Assembly (NCBI GenBank): GCA_029934265.1
Contig: JAOZMN010000182.1
Location: 1 to 6,141, forward strand
Direction: 5' to 3'
Source of the DNA: Bacteroidales bacterium
Lineage (GTDB): Bacteria; Bacteroidota; Bacteroidia; Bacteroidales; JAADGE01
DNA length: 6,141 bases
The position numbers were made by a program, and so were the translations under genes. Within the stretch, counting starts at the first letter, position 1, and each line of letters starts with the position of its first letter. Below are positions 1 to 5,567 of this stretch, piece by piece. Below the pieces are notes generated by a model. It was not told where the DNA came from. It was given only the letters and a program-made list of their open reading frames with translations, and ran no database searches.

Positions 1-215
1 GTCCACCCATTAGCGGCAATGAATATATCGAGCGTATAAAAGACGAATTTGGAGCCATGTTTGAAAAAACAATAGAAGACTGGGGAGGCGATAAGATGCC
101 TATTCGCACACTCAAAAAGCTAATAGACCTTGTAAAAGAAATGGATATTGGAGAAAAACTTACAAAAGCCCTGTTTATAACCTTAGAAATATATCTGAAA
201 ACAAGACTCGGTTAA
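1..215 (+). CDS. 3' end of an unrecognised protein gene
   Basis: An open frame enters from the left edge (first full codon at position 3) and ends at TAA 213-215, giving the last 70 residues of a protein. The visible part begins PPISGNEYIERIKDEF and ends ALFITLEIYLKTRLG. It is mostly charged and looks helical, with no clear membrane segment or catalytic motif. Codon use (AAA, GAA, ATA, mixed third positions) resembles the other genes here, and the stop is followed within seven bases by a strong palindromic terminator, which supports a real gene end. I do not recognise the family from this tail. Nothing shows an operon partner inside the window, since the next gene is convergent. Confidence 0.7.
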   Translation, partial: PPISGNEYIERIKDEFGAMFEKTIEDWGGDKMPIRTLKKLIDLVKEMDIGEKLTKALFITLEIYLKTRLG

Positions 216-221
216 AAAAAC

Positions 222-255
222 AAAAATCCGAAAATTTATAAATTTTCGGATTTTT
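222..255. terminator. Bidirectional terminator, perfect 34-base palindrome
   Basis: Positions 222-255 equal their own reverse complement exactly. The arms contain AAAAATCCGAAAATTT and the centre is TA. On the plus strand the right arm runs on into T residues (251-257). On the minus strand the left flank (214-220) reads as T residues too. It lies seven bases after the stop of the upstream plus-strand gene and twelve bases from the stop of the convergent lysozyme gene, so it can terminate both transcripts. The CCG/CGG core gives the stem its stability. Confidence 0.9.
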
Positions 256-267
256 TTATACTCTTTT

Positions 268-849
268 TCACTTCTTGGCATACATTTCAGCTTCCCATTT
301 TCGCATTTTCAATAAATTTTTATGCTGAATTGCAGTTCCGCTTGTATCACGATAATAAGACCATTTTTTAAACTCTGTGGCAACTTTATTTCCTTTCAAA
401 ATTTTCTTTTTCAGAATACTTCTGTTAAAATTTCCTATTCCATTCCCGAAAATAAAATGAGCAACCGCAATAAGTTTATATCCTGACAATTTTGTTGTTC
501 TTTTTGCCGCACGCACAGCTTTATCGAAATCCTCTCTTAAAAGCTTATCCGCCAAACGTTCCGAAATTGCCGTTGTAAAAGTATCTGTCGGCAATACAAC
601 GTGTCCGTAACCTATGGTTTTATAGCCGGCTACATCTTCGTAAATCTTTCCACGAAATCCTTCATGCTCTTTAATTGCCAAAATGGCATCATCATAACCT
701 TTAACTCCGACAAATTCACCGTAAGGTTTATTCTCTACTTTTTGATAAAAGTTTCCGGTACTGCTTTTTGCAAAATCCGAAAAAATAACATTCGGTGAGA
801 ATATCCAACTGATAATCAATGCAAGAGAAATTTTTAAATTAAAATTCAT
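268..849 (-). CDS. Exported GH24 (T4-type) lysozyme
   Basis: The predicted protein has 193 residues and should cleave the MurNAc-GlcNAc beta-1,4 bond of peptidoglycan. The catalytic region 61-83 reads EHEGFRGKIYEDVAGYK followed by TIGYGH. Glu63, Asp72 and Thr78 have the same 9- and 6-residue spacing as Glu11, Asp20 and Thr26 of T4 lysozyme. The rest fits the fold: AVAHFIFGNGIGNFNRSIL (128-146) matches the 'NxG...F..S.L' helix, and LLKMRKWEAEMY (179-190) matches the conserved C-terminal 'L..R...E...Y'. Residues 6-24 form a hydrophobic stretch after a short N-terminus with one Lys, consistent with a cleavable signal peptide or an N-terminal anchor. Residues 28-55 look like a linker. No holin, spanin or phage structural gene is nearby, so this looks like a stand-alone cell-wall enzyme, perhaps a domesticated phage gene. 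ATG at 847-849 is chosen because it precedes the signal-like segment. There is no Shine-Dalgarno, as expected in Bacteroidota. Confidence 0.92.
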   Translation of the reverse strand: MNFNLKISLALIISWIFSPNVIFSDFAKSSTGNFYQKVENKPYGEFVGVKGYDDAILAIKEHEGFRGKIYEDVAGYKTIGYGHVVLPTDTFTTAISERLADKLLREDFDKAVRAAKRTTKLSGYKLIAVAHFIFGNGIGNFNRSILKKKILKGNKVATEFKKWSYYRDTSGTAIQHKNLLKMRKWEAEMYAKK

Positions 850-875
850 TAGTAATTTTTTAGATTAAAAATAAA

Positions 876-917
876 TCGGAACTTTTGTTTTTATTCCGAC
901 CGTCGGGCTTTTCCCGA
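876..917 (-). promoter_or_regulatory. Paired hairpins in the lysozyme leader
   Basis: Two adjacent inverted repeats lie 27-68 bases upstream of the lysozyme start. The outer one is TCGGG (903-907) with CCCGA (913-917) and a five-base loop. The inner one is TCGGAA (876-881) with TTCCGA (894-899) and a twelve-base loop, followed on the minus strand by a T-rich run. A third overlapping palindrome, CCGACCGTCGG (896-906), could compete with both. This GC-rich patch stands out in AT-rich DNA and would lie inside the transcript made from the promoter at 993-1022. It could be an attenuator, an mRNA-stability element or an operator. The sequence does not decide between these. Confidence 0.45.
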
Positions 918-992
918 ACAAAAACCTGCTTTATTATGCTGATAATCAACGAACAAACAGAATTTTTAACATCTTTTATTCAAAAACGGTCG

Positions 993-1022
993 CAAAAGTA
1001 CTGCTATAATTTTATGAAACAA
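993..1022 (-). promoter_or_regulatory. Bacteroidota-type promoter for the lysozyme gene
   Basis: On the minus strand, TACTTTTG (993-1000) matches the -7 consensus TAnnTTTG exactly. TTG (1020-1022) lies 19 bases upstream, which fits the -33 element. Transcription would begin near 986-988, leaving a leader of roughly 140 nt before the lysozyme ATG. That leader contains the hairpins at 876-917 and a possible nine-codon upstream frame (946-972, MLKILFVR then TGA). Confidence 0.6.
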
Positions 1023-1207
1023 GTTTTTTTTTATTTTTATTTCATTTATTTATACACACAAATTATTAATAAACTTATAATTAGTATTTTAAGGTCTGAA
1101 TATTTTTATCACAATATTTTTTATGAATAATTCGCAAATTCAAGAAACTAATAAAATATTATCACAAACTAATCATACATAATTGACTGATTATAATACA
1201 AATAAAA

Positions 1208-1240
1208 CAAACTTTACTTTAATATGCAAACTTTACTTTA
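1208..1240. repeat. Tandem 14-base direct repeat
   Basis: CAAACTTTACTTTA occurs at 1208-1221 and again at 1227-1240, with a 19-base period and five bases between the copies. The spacing of nearly two helical turns would suit two protein-binding half-sites on one face of the DNA. It lies beyond the terminator of the thioesterase gene and more than 180 bases upstream of the lysozyme promoter, so no target gene is evident. Simple replication slippage in AT-rich DNA is the alternative. Confidence 0.5.
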
Positions 1241-1275
1241 CAAAAACTACTGCCATAACAATATTTTAATATGAC

Positions 1276-1321
1276 AAAAACACAAAACACCCTAACTACG
1301 AGCAAGTTAGGGCGTTTTGTG
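1276..1321 (-). terminator. Rho-independent terminator, minus strand
   Basis: The arms at 1281-1297 and 1305-1321 form a 17-bp stem with a seven-base loop. On the minus strand the only irregular position is a G-U pair, whereas on the plus strand it is an A-C mismatch. On the minus strand the stem is followed directly by five T residues (1280 down to 1276), while the plus-strand side is followed by A residues. The direction therefore fits the thioesterase gene, whose stop lies about 130 bases upstream in the direction of transcription. Confidence 0.85.
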
Positions 1322-1353
1322 AAAAAATTTAAAATATGTTATTTATTATAATC

Positions 1354-1435
1354 AGACCCTAAGGGTTTGAAGTAAAAAGATGTAAATAAGATATTTAGAC
1401 TTGTTAGTTCTTGTTAAATTAAACCCTAAGGGTCT
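1354..1435. repeat. ACCCTAAGGGT inverted repeat pair
   Basis: AGACCCTAAGGGTTT (1354-1368) and AAACCCTAAGGGTCT (1421-1435) are reverse complements except at the central base, and each contains the near-palindrome ACCCTAAGGGT. They enclose 52 AT-rich bases. Each copy can form its own small hairpin, or the two can pair into a 15-base stem with one mismatch. The pair starts 16 bases after the stop of the thioesterase gene (in its direction), so it would lie in the 3' part of that transcript. It could be a processing or stability element, a weak upstream terminator, or a short dispersed repeat. No flanking target duplication is visible. Confidence 0.6.
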
Positions 1436-1451
1436 TTTTATTCCGAACTTA

Positions 1452-1889
1452 CTAATAAGTTTTCTTAATTTCGGATATTATCAAATTTGAACCGGATTTT
1501 GACAGCAATTTTCCGTCAAGATTATAAATATTACATTCTGCATTGATAACATTTCTTCCTTTTCGGATAATTTTCCCGACAGCTCGGACTATTTCTCCTT
1601 CTTTTGCAGACGAAAGGTAATTGGTATTAAGATTTATTGTAGTGAAATGTGATTCGATTTCAGAACTGACTACCGCAATACCGATAGTTTCATCGGCAAT
1701 CAAAGCTACAACTCCGCCGTGAAGTATCCCGACAGGATTACACATTTCTCTTCTTACCAAATAATCAACCGTAACTTCAGATTGCCCAACTTCACGTAAA
1801 ATGCCTTTGAGCCACGAAAAGACAGGCGAAGGAGTTTCCACATTTTCTTTTCCTATTTGTTTTTTTAATAATTCTACTATTTTATTCAT
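1452..1889 (-). CDS. PaaI-family hotdog-fold thioesterase
   Basis: The predicted protein is a cytosolic enzyme of 145 residues, a normal length for single-domain acyl-CoA thioesterases, which hydrolyse an acyl- or aroyl-CoA to free acid and CoA. The family signature is at 51-71: N51-P-V-G-I-L-H57-G58-G59 followed by LIADETIGIA with D66. The N51/G58/D66 spacing matches Asn46, Gly53 and Asp61 of E. coli PaaI, where the Asp is the catalytic acid. INLNTNYLSSAKEGEIVRAVGKIIRKGRNV (85-114) and the closing strands AECNIYNLDGKLLSKSGSNLI fit the rest of the hotdog sheet. No phenylacetate-degradation genes lie nearby, so the substrate is unknown and the symbol paaI is not assigned. It follows the YfhO gene by 99 bases on the same strand but has its own -7-like element, and a strong terminator lies downstream. 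Confidence 0.88.
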   Translation of the reverse strand: MNKIVELLKKQIGKENVETPSPVFSWLKGILREVGQSEVTVDYLVRREMCNPVGILHGGVVALIADETIGIAVVSSEIESHFTTINLNTNYLSSAKEGEIVRAVGKIIRKGRNVINAECNIYNLDGKLLSKSGSNLIISEIKKTY

Positions 1890-1937
1890 TGTTTCGATAT
1901 AAAAAATCCCCTAATGGTTTAATTTGACAAAAATTAA

Positions 1938-1945
1938 CAAATCTA
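1938..1945 (-). promoter_or_regulatory. Candidate -7 element for the thioesterase gene
   Basis: TAGATTTG on the minus strand matches TAnnTTTG exactly and would give a leader of about 40 bases. No convincing TTG stands 19-21 bases further upstream, so the promoter is incomplete by sequence and the gene may instead be read through from the YfhO gene. Confidence 0.4.
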
Positions 1946-1988
1946 AATGCTTTATTTACTGTAATTTATTTAAACTGCCTGTCGGGAA

Positions 1989-4754
1989 TCAGCCGACTTT
2001 ATTACTGTTTTTTAACTGAAACTTTAAAGGTCTTTTTTTCTTTCGTTTACGAAAAATATCATAGCCGAGAAATCCCCAAAATAATATTATTGAAATTATT
2101 GAAATCCAAGATGTCAGTACTGAATATTCCGGAACATAATAAAGTTCTGTTTCATAATTGCCTTTCGGCAAAACAATTCCGGTAAAACCTAAATTTACTC
2201 TCGATAATTCTTTTTCTTTTCCATTTACTTTTATTTTCCAACCTTTATCGAAAGGAATAGTAAAAAACAACATTTTTTCGGAAGTCATTTTTATTTTTCC
2301 ATGAATCTCGCTTTGCGTAAATTTCGTTATTTGAAAAGTATCTTTTCGTAAATTTGTTACAAATTTTTCATACTTCTCAAAACTGAATTTCCTTGCGGGG
2401 ACAATAAAATTACTGTCTTGTAATGTTATTTTTTTCAGTTTGCTTACTTCAATTTTATCATTTTTTTCGTGGACAAAACCGTTAAGCAATGCTGTTTGAT
2501 TTTGAAAATTATCGACACAATGTTTTATAATTATCATTTCATTTTGCGAGACTATTTCTTCACCTACGGATTTCTTTACTTCCGTTAAAAAATCTTCTCG
2601 TGTCTCAAACTCTATATTTAACATTGATTTTAAAACCGTTACAACTTTATTTCCTTCCTGCAAAAGATTTTTGTTCCGGAACTCTTGTTCAATATTCAAT
2701 AAAGATTGCTCTGAAACACGATAGTGAATTAATGTTTTAAAATCTTTAAAGGCAATATACTTATCGTAAGTATATCCGAAAGGCAAATAAAATCTGTTTT
2801 TAAGAATCGTAATATTATTTTTAACGGTCAAAGAATCGAAACCGGAACGCATCAATAATGGTTGTTTGTTTTTGCTTAAATGATATTTTACGTTTGCGAA
2901 AGTTTGAAAAAGCGGATAGCCCCTGAAACCATTAACCCAACGAGTTGCAATTTCATCGCCTTTTTGTATAAGTTCCGTTTCCTCAAGAAAACGTATGTAA
3001 TTAAGTTGATTAAAAGACGAATAACTTGTTGTGCCGTAATAATTTTGTGCCAAAGCATCATTCAGACTGCCATGTGCAGAATTTCCCGATTTATAATCTT
3101 TTTCGGTTCTGTAAAATGGTGTTTTGTCTATTGATTTTATATAATTTACGGCTTTTAACGTTCCGTCTTTATAGCCGGCTTTGTTTCTCTTAAATTCCGA
3201 CTTTGTTACAGCTACTCTTTTTTCATAAGATTTATAAGAAAAATAACTTAATTCAACTATCAATAAAAGTAATATTCCTACTTGTGCAAAAGATTTATAA
3301 GCCGACTTTGTCATCAAAATAAACAATCCGGAATACAACACAAGAATGAAAACTATTATATTTCTCATATCGGAATTAATTGCATTTTCCGCAATCGAAG
3401 TATATGGAAAGAATAATATTGAAAGTAAAACGACAAATGTTCCGCCAAGCAAAGGCAAATTAAGTTTAAAATTTTTGTCTAATTCGTTAAGGGAATATAT
3501 CCCGAAAAACAATAATGTAAACGGAATAAAAAAGTCAAATCCGTATCTGAAATAATCACCGGTAAAGGCAAGCAAGGCATGACGCAAATAAGGAAATATC
3601 ATTGTCAATACCCAAAATCCGAAAAAACTGCCGAATGCTATTTTTTTTCTCTTATCAAGATGAATAAAAACTTGTGGAAATATAAGCAAGGTAAGCAATC
3701 CTATATAAAAAAGCGGTGCTTCAAGATAGTTTCCCCAACCTCTGAAATTACTGCCGGATCCAAGCAAGTCGCTCGAAAAAGTACGCAGGAAACCTGTTGC
3801 AACCAAAAGTTTGTCGGTAATCATATCTTTTCCTGTCGCTAAATCGGAACTCAAAGAGGCATTGCCGGCAACTCTGGGGCTGAAAAACATTTTTTGAAAA
3901 GCATAAAAAACATGAACCATATTCATCAAAATACCAACTACGGCAAGCATTATCATTTTTCCGGCAAGTTTTAAAAAATCAGCTAAAATATTTTGAAACT
4001 CTGAAAAATATCTGAAAAGCATATAAATACCCAAGAAAATTGTATATATAAACAATACAAAAGGGTTGTTGCTCAAAAACAATACTGCAAAAGGAAAGAA
4101 ATACCACCTTTTTTTCAAGTAAAGTTGCTCGAATGCAAACAGCAAAAATACACCTTTAAAAATATGTCCGGCAAACCCCCAAGCACTCCCGACGACCATA
4201 TAACCGGAAAATGCAATGGTTAAAGCACCGATTAAAGACGAAAATTTATTTACCGATAAAGTTCGTAAATAATAAAAAAACAATATGCCGGTAAAGATAA
4301 ATTGTGTTATGAAAATATTAATAAACCGTCTGTAAACAAGATAGTTTTCACTCATATTCATACCAAGACGATTAACAGGGGATAAAAGCCAAGACAATGG
4401 TTGAGTAGGAAAAGCCGTGTAATAAGTATCTCCCATTCCCGTATAAAAACTCCATTTAGCTATTAAAGTTTCACTGAATAATTGATTAATATGTACTAAT
4501 GCCGGATAATTTTGATTTATGGAATCACTGCCAATGTCTTTGAAAAAAAATAGATTCTCGAGAGTTAAATATTTCCCGAAAGCCATAAAACCGATAAATA
4601 TCAACAAACCGGATAGTATCCAATCCGGATAAGGCGAAATATACTTATCAAAAAAAGTTTTCTTTTGATTTTCTTTTGAAATATTATTTTTTACAGTTGA
4701 TTTTTTATTTTGTTTTGAAATACGAACTTGCGATTTTGTTTTTTTTCGTTTCAT
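1989..4754 (-). CDS. YfhO-family polytopic membrane protein
   Basis: The predicted protein has 921 residues, at the long end for the YfhO family (GT-C-like membrane glycosyltransferases). B. subtilis YfhO is implicated in moving sugars from a lipid carrier onto lipoteichoic acid. A Lys-rich cytoplasmic N-terminus (1-35) precedes a first membrane segment near 44-64. It is followed by an outside loop with an acidic motif, KDIGSDSINQNYP (72-84), in the position where GT-C enzymes carry their catalytic acidic residues. About twelve more hydrophobic segments lie between 147 and 506. A large soluble domain (about 507-875) ends with FDKGWKIKVNGKEKEL and IVLPKGNYETELYYVP, typical of the YfhO C-terminus. 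A last segment (879-899) and a Lys/Arg-rich tail close the protein. Bacteroidota lack lipoteichoic acid, so the acceptor must be another surface glycan or protein. The start at 4752-4754 gives the basic N-terminus and faces the divergent Uma2 gene. The acidic motif's role is inference. Confidence 0.88.
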   Translation of the reverse strand: MKRKKTKSQVRISKQNKKSTVKNNISKENQKKTFFDKYISPYPDWILSGLLIFIGFMAFGKYLTLENLFFFKDIGSDSINQNYPALVHINQLFSETLIAKWSFYTGMGDTYYTAFPTQPLSWLLSPVNRLGMNMSENYLVYRRFINIFITQFIFTGILFFYYLRTLSVNKFSSLIGALTIAFSGYMVVGSAWGFAGHIFKGVFLLFAFEQLYLKKRWYFFPFAVLFLSNNPFVLFIYTIFLGIYMLFRYFSEFQNILADFLKLAGKMIMLAVVGILMNMVHVFYAFQKMFFSPRVAGNASLSSDLATGKDMITDKLLVATGFLRTFSSDLLGSGSNFRGWGNYLEAPLFYIGLLTLLIFPQVFIHLDKRKKIAFGSFFGFWVLTMIFPYLRHALLAFTGDYFRYGFDFFIPFTLLFFGIYSLNELDKNFKLNLPLLGGTFVVLLSILFFPYTSIAENAINSDMRNIIVFILVLYSGLFILMTKSAYKSFAQVGILLLLIVELSYFSYKSYEKRVAVTKSEFKRNKAGYKDGTLKAVNYIKSIDKTPFYRTEKDYKSGNSAHGSLNDALAQNYYGTTSYSSFNQLNYIRFLEETELIQKGDEIATRWVNGFRGYPLFQTFANVKYHLSKNKQPLLMRSGFDSLTVKNNITILKNRFYLPFGYTYDKYIAFKDFKTLIHYRVSEQSLLNIEQEFRNKNLLQEGNKVVTVLKSMLNIEFETREDFLTEVKKSVGEEIVSQNEMIIIKHCVDNFQNQTALLNGFVHEKNDKIEVSKLKKITLQDSNFIVPARKFSFEKYEKFVTNLRKDTFQITKFTQSEIHGKIKMTSEKMLFFTIPFDKGWKIKVNGKEKELSRVNLGFTGIVLPKGNYETELYYVPEYSVLTSWISIISIILFWGFLGYDIFRKRKKKRPLKFQLKNSNKVG

Positions 4755-4774
4755 GGCAGGGTTTATATTTTTTT

Positions 4775-4782
4775 CAAAATTA
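4775..4782 (-). promoter_or_regulatory. Candidate -7 element for the YfhO gene
   Basis: TAATTTTG on the minus strand matches TAnnTTTG and sits 20 bases upstream of the ATG. Twenty bases further upstream there is TTTT (4803-4806) instead of TTTG, so the -33 element is weak. A start site here would leave a leader of roughly 10-15 bases, unusually short, which lowers confidence. Confidence 0.35.
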
Positions 4783-4791
4783 TATAAAATA

Positions 4792-4822
4792 TTGAATTTT
4801 ATAAAATATCTTTGTATTTTTG
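4792..4822 (+). promoter_or_regulatory. Bacteroidota-type promoter for the Uma2 gene
   Basis: TTG (4792-4794) is followed after exactly 20 bases by TATTTTTG (4815-4822), a full match to the -33/-7 pattern. A second, overlapping -7 match, TATCTTTG, lies at 4807-4814 without a -33 partner. Transcription would start near 4828, giving a leader of about 27 bases before ATG 4855. Any longer N-terminus beginning upstream would have its start codon above this promoter. Confidence 0.6.
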
Positions 4823-4854
4823 TATTTTGCTTATTAATTAACAGCCTGCATAAA

Positions 4855-5436
4855 ATGGAAACTCTTACTTTAAACTTAGATAAACGCTATACATACGCCG
4901 ATTATCTGACTTGGTTAGACGATAAACGAAGAGAATTAATAGACGGTTTTATTAATTTCATGTCGGGTCCGTTAAGACGGCATCAAGCTGCTTCAATGGT
5001 TATTGCAAGTCGTATTTTTAATTTATTGGAAAATACAAAGTGTGAAGTTTATTCAGCACCTTTCGATGTAAGGTTACCCAAAAACGGCGAAAAAGACGAT
5101 GATAAAATATATAATGTGGTACAGCCGGATATTGTGGTTGTTTGCGACCCCGATAAATTAGACGAAAAAGGTTGTATCGGGGCTCCGGATTTAATTGTAG
5201 AAATTTTATCGCCGAGTACAAGCAAAAGAGATATTAAAGATAAATATCGACTTTACGAAAAATCTGGCGTAAAAGAATACTGGATAGCGTATCCGGAACA
5301 AAAAAATATTAATGTCTTTATCTTAAATAAAAAAAACAAATACGAACTTTCGGCAATGTATGTAGAAGGTGATATAATTTCGGCAAGTATGTTTCCGGAT
5401 TTGAAAATTGAAATTGATGAAATTTTTAAGGATTAA
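4855..5436 (+). CDS. Uma2-family PD-(D/E)XK nuclease-like protein (DUF820)
   Basis: The predicted protein has 193 residues, the usual Uma2 length. The family pattern is complete: RRELIDGFINFMSGP (25-39), then HQ, then VQPDIVVV (89-96) with Asp92, GAPDLIVEILSPSTSKRD (109-126) with Glu116, Lys128 and Lys130 two residues apart, and GVKEYWIAYPEQK (138-150). Asp92, Glu116 and a following Lys are the expected PD-(D/E)XK acidic and basic residues, so the site looks intact. The biological role of Uma2 proteins is poorly known. They are numerous in cyanobacteria and scattered in Bacteroidota, often as lone genes. The frame is open 34 codons further upstream to an ATG at 4753, but that extension is Phe/Ile-rich, lies over the promoter and opposes the YfhO start, so ATG 4855 is preferred. 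No terminator is seen after the stop, so the flippase gene may be cotranscribed. Confidence 0.9.
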   Translation: METLTLNLDKRYTYADYLTWLDDKRRELIDGFINFMSGPLRRHQAASMVIASRIFNLLENTKCEVYSAPFDVRLPKNGEKDDDKIYNVVQPDIVVVCDPDKLDEKGCIGAPDLIVEILSPSTSKRDIKDKYRLYEKSGVKEYWIAYPEQKNINVFILNKKNKYELSAMYVEGDIISASMFPDLKIEIDEIFKD

Positions 5437-5540
5437 GGTCTTTCGAGCTGTTTAATATTACTCGCATCACCACGCAAACCTCCATTGTTCAACAAATTAC
5501 AATCAAGCAAATACGTAAATTTTTTTGTTTGTGTACTTGT
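5433..5540 (-). other. Coding-like remnant, minus strand
   Basis: Between the Uma2 stop and the flippase start, the minus strand holds a 35-codon open stretch ending in TAA at 5433-5435 and bounded upstream by TAG at 5541-5543. Its translation contains LLDCNLLNN followed by GGLRGDASNIKQLERP. This is a balanced, protein-like composition and less AT-rich than the other spacers here. There is no ATG, so it is not an intact gene. It may be the tail of a degraded gene, part of a dispersed repeat, or chance. I do not recognise the family. Confidence 0.3.
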
Positions 5541-5567
5541 CTAAACTCAAATCAATTACAGTCCTGC

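Larger units (their letters stand above)
850..1451. other. Gene-free AT-rich region with regulatory structures
   Basis: About 600 bases separate the lysozyme start from the thioesterase stop, and I see no credible protein gene in them. The only longer frame (885-1130, plus) begins inside the leader hairpins and translates to a Phe/Tyr/Ile-rich sequence typical of random AT-rich DNA. The region holds the lysozyme leader and promoter (876-1022), a stretch with no recognised element (about 1023-1207), a 14-base direct repeat (1208-1240), a minus-strand terminator (1276-1321) and an inverted repeat pair (1354-1435). A small non-coding RNA cannot be excluded but nothing supports one specifically. 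Confidence 0.6.

Noticed and set aside
268..849. The lysozyme as part of a prophage lysis cassette or a toxin-immunity pair
   Set aside because: No holin, spanin, immunity-like or phage gene is adjacent. The only neighbour within reach is a convergent, unrecognised gene tail.
885..1130. An 81-codon plus-strand frame in the spacer after the lysozyme gene
   Set aside because: It begins inside the lysozyme leader hairpins. Its translation is a Phe/Tyr/Ile-rich string typical of AT-rich non-coding DNA, with no motif and no upstream promoter.
1354..1435. The ACCCTAAGGGT pair as terminal repeats of a miniature transposon
   Set aside because: No target-site duplication is visible, the enclosed segment is only 52 bases, and no matching transposase is present. 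It is kept only as a repeat of unknown role.
1981..1997. Hairpin GTCGG/CCGAC at the stop of the YfhO gene as a terminator
   Set aside because: The stem is only 5 bp, overlaps the stop codon, and is not followed by a T-run on the minus strand.
2880..3842. Plus-strand open frames inside the YfhO gene
   Set aside because: They are shadows of a long, clearly coding minus-strand gene and have no family features.
4753..4854. A 34-residue N-terminal extension of the Uma2 protein starting at ATG 4753
   Set aside because: The extension is hydrophobic and AT-driven, covers the best promoter match for the gene, and its ATG overlaps the YfhO start on the other strand. Uma2 proteins normally begin where ATG 4855 begins.
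5018..5221. Minus-strand open frame inside the Uma2 gene
   Set aside because: It is antisense to a region with a complete Uma2 motif pattern and has no recognisable domain.
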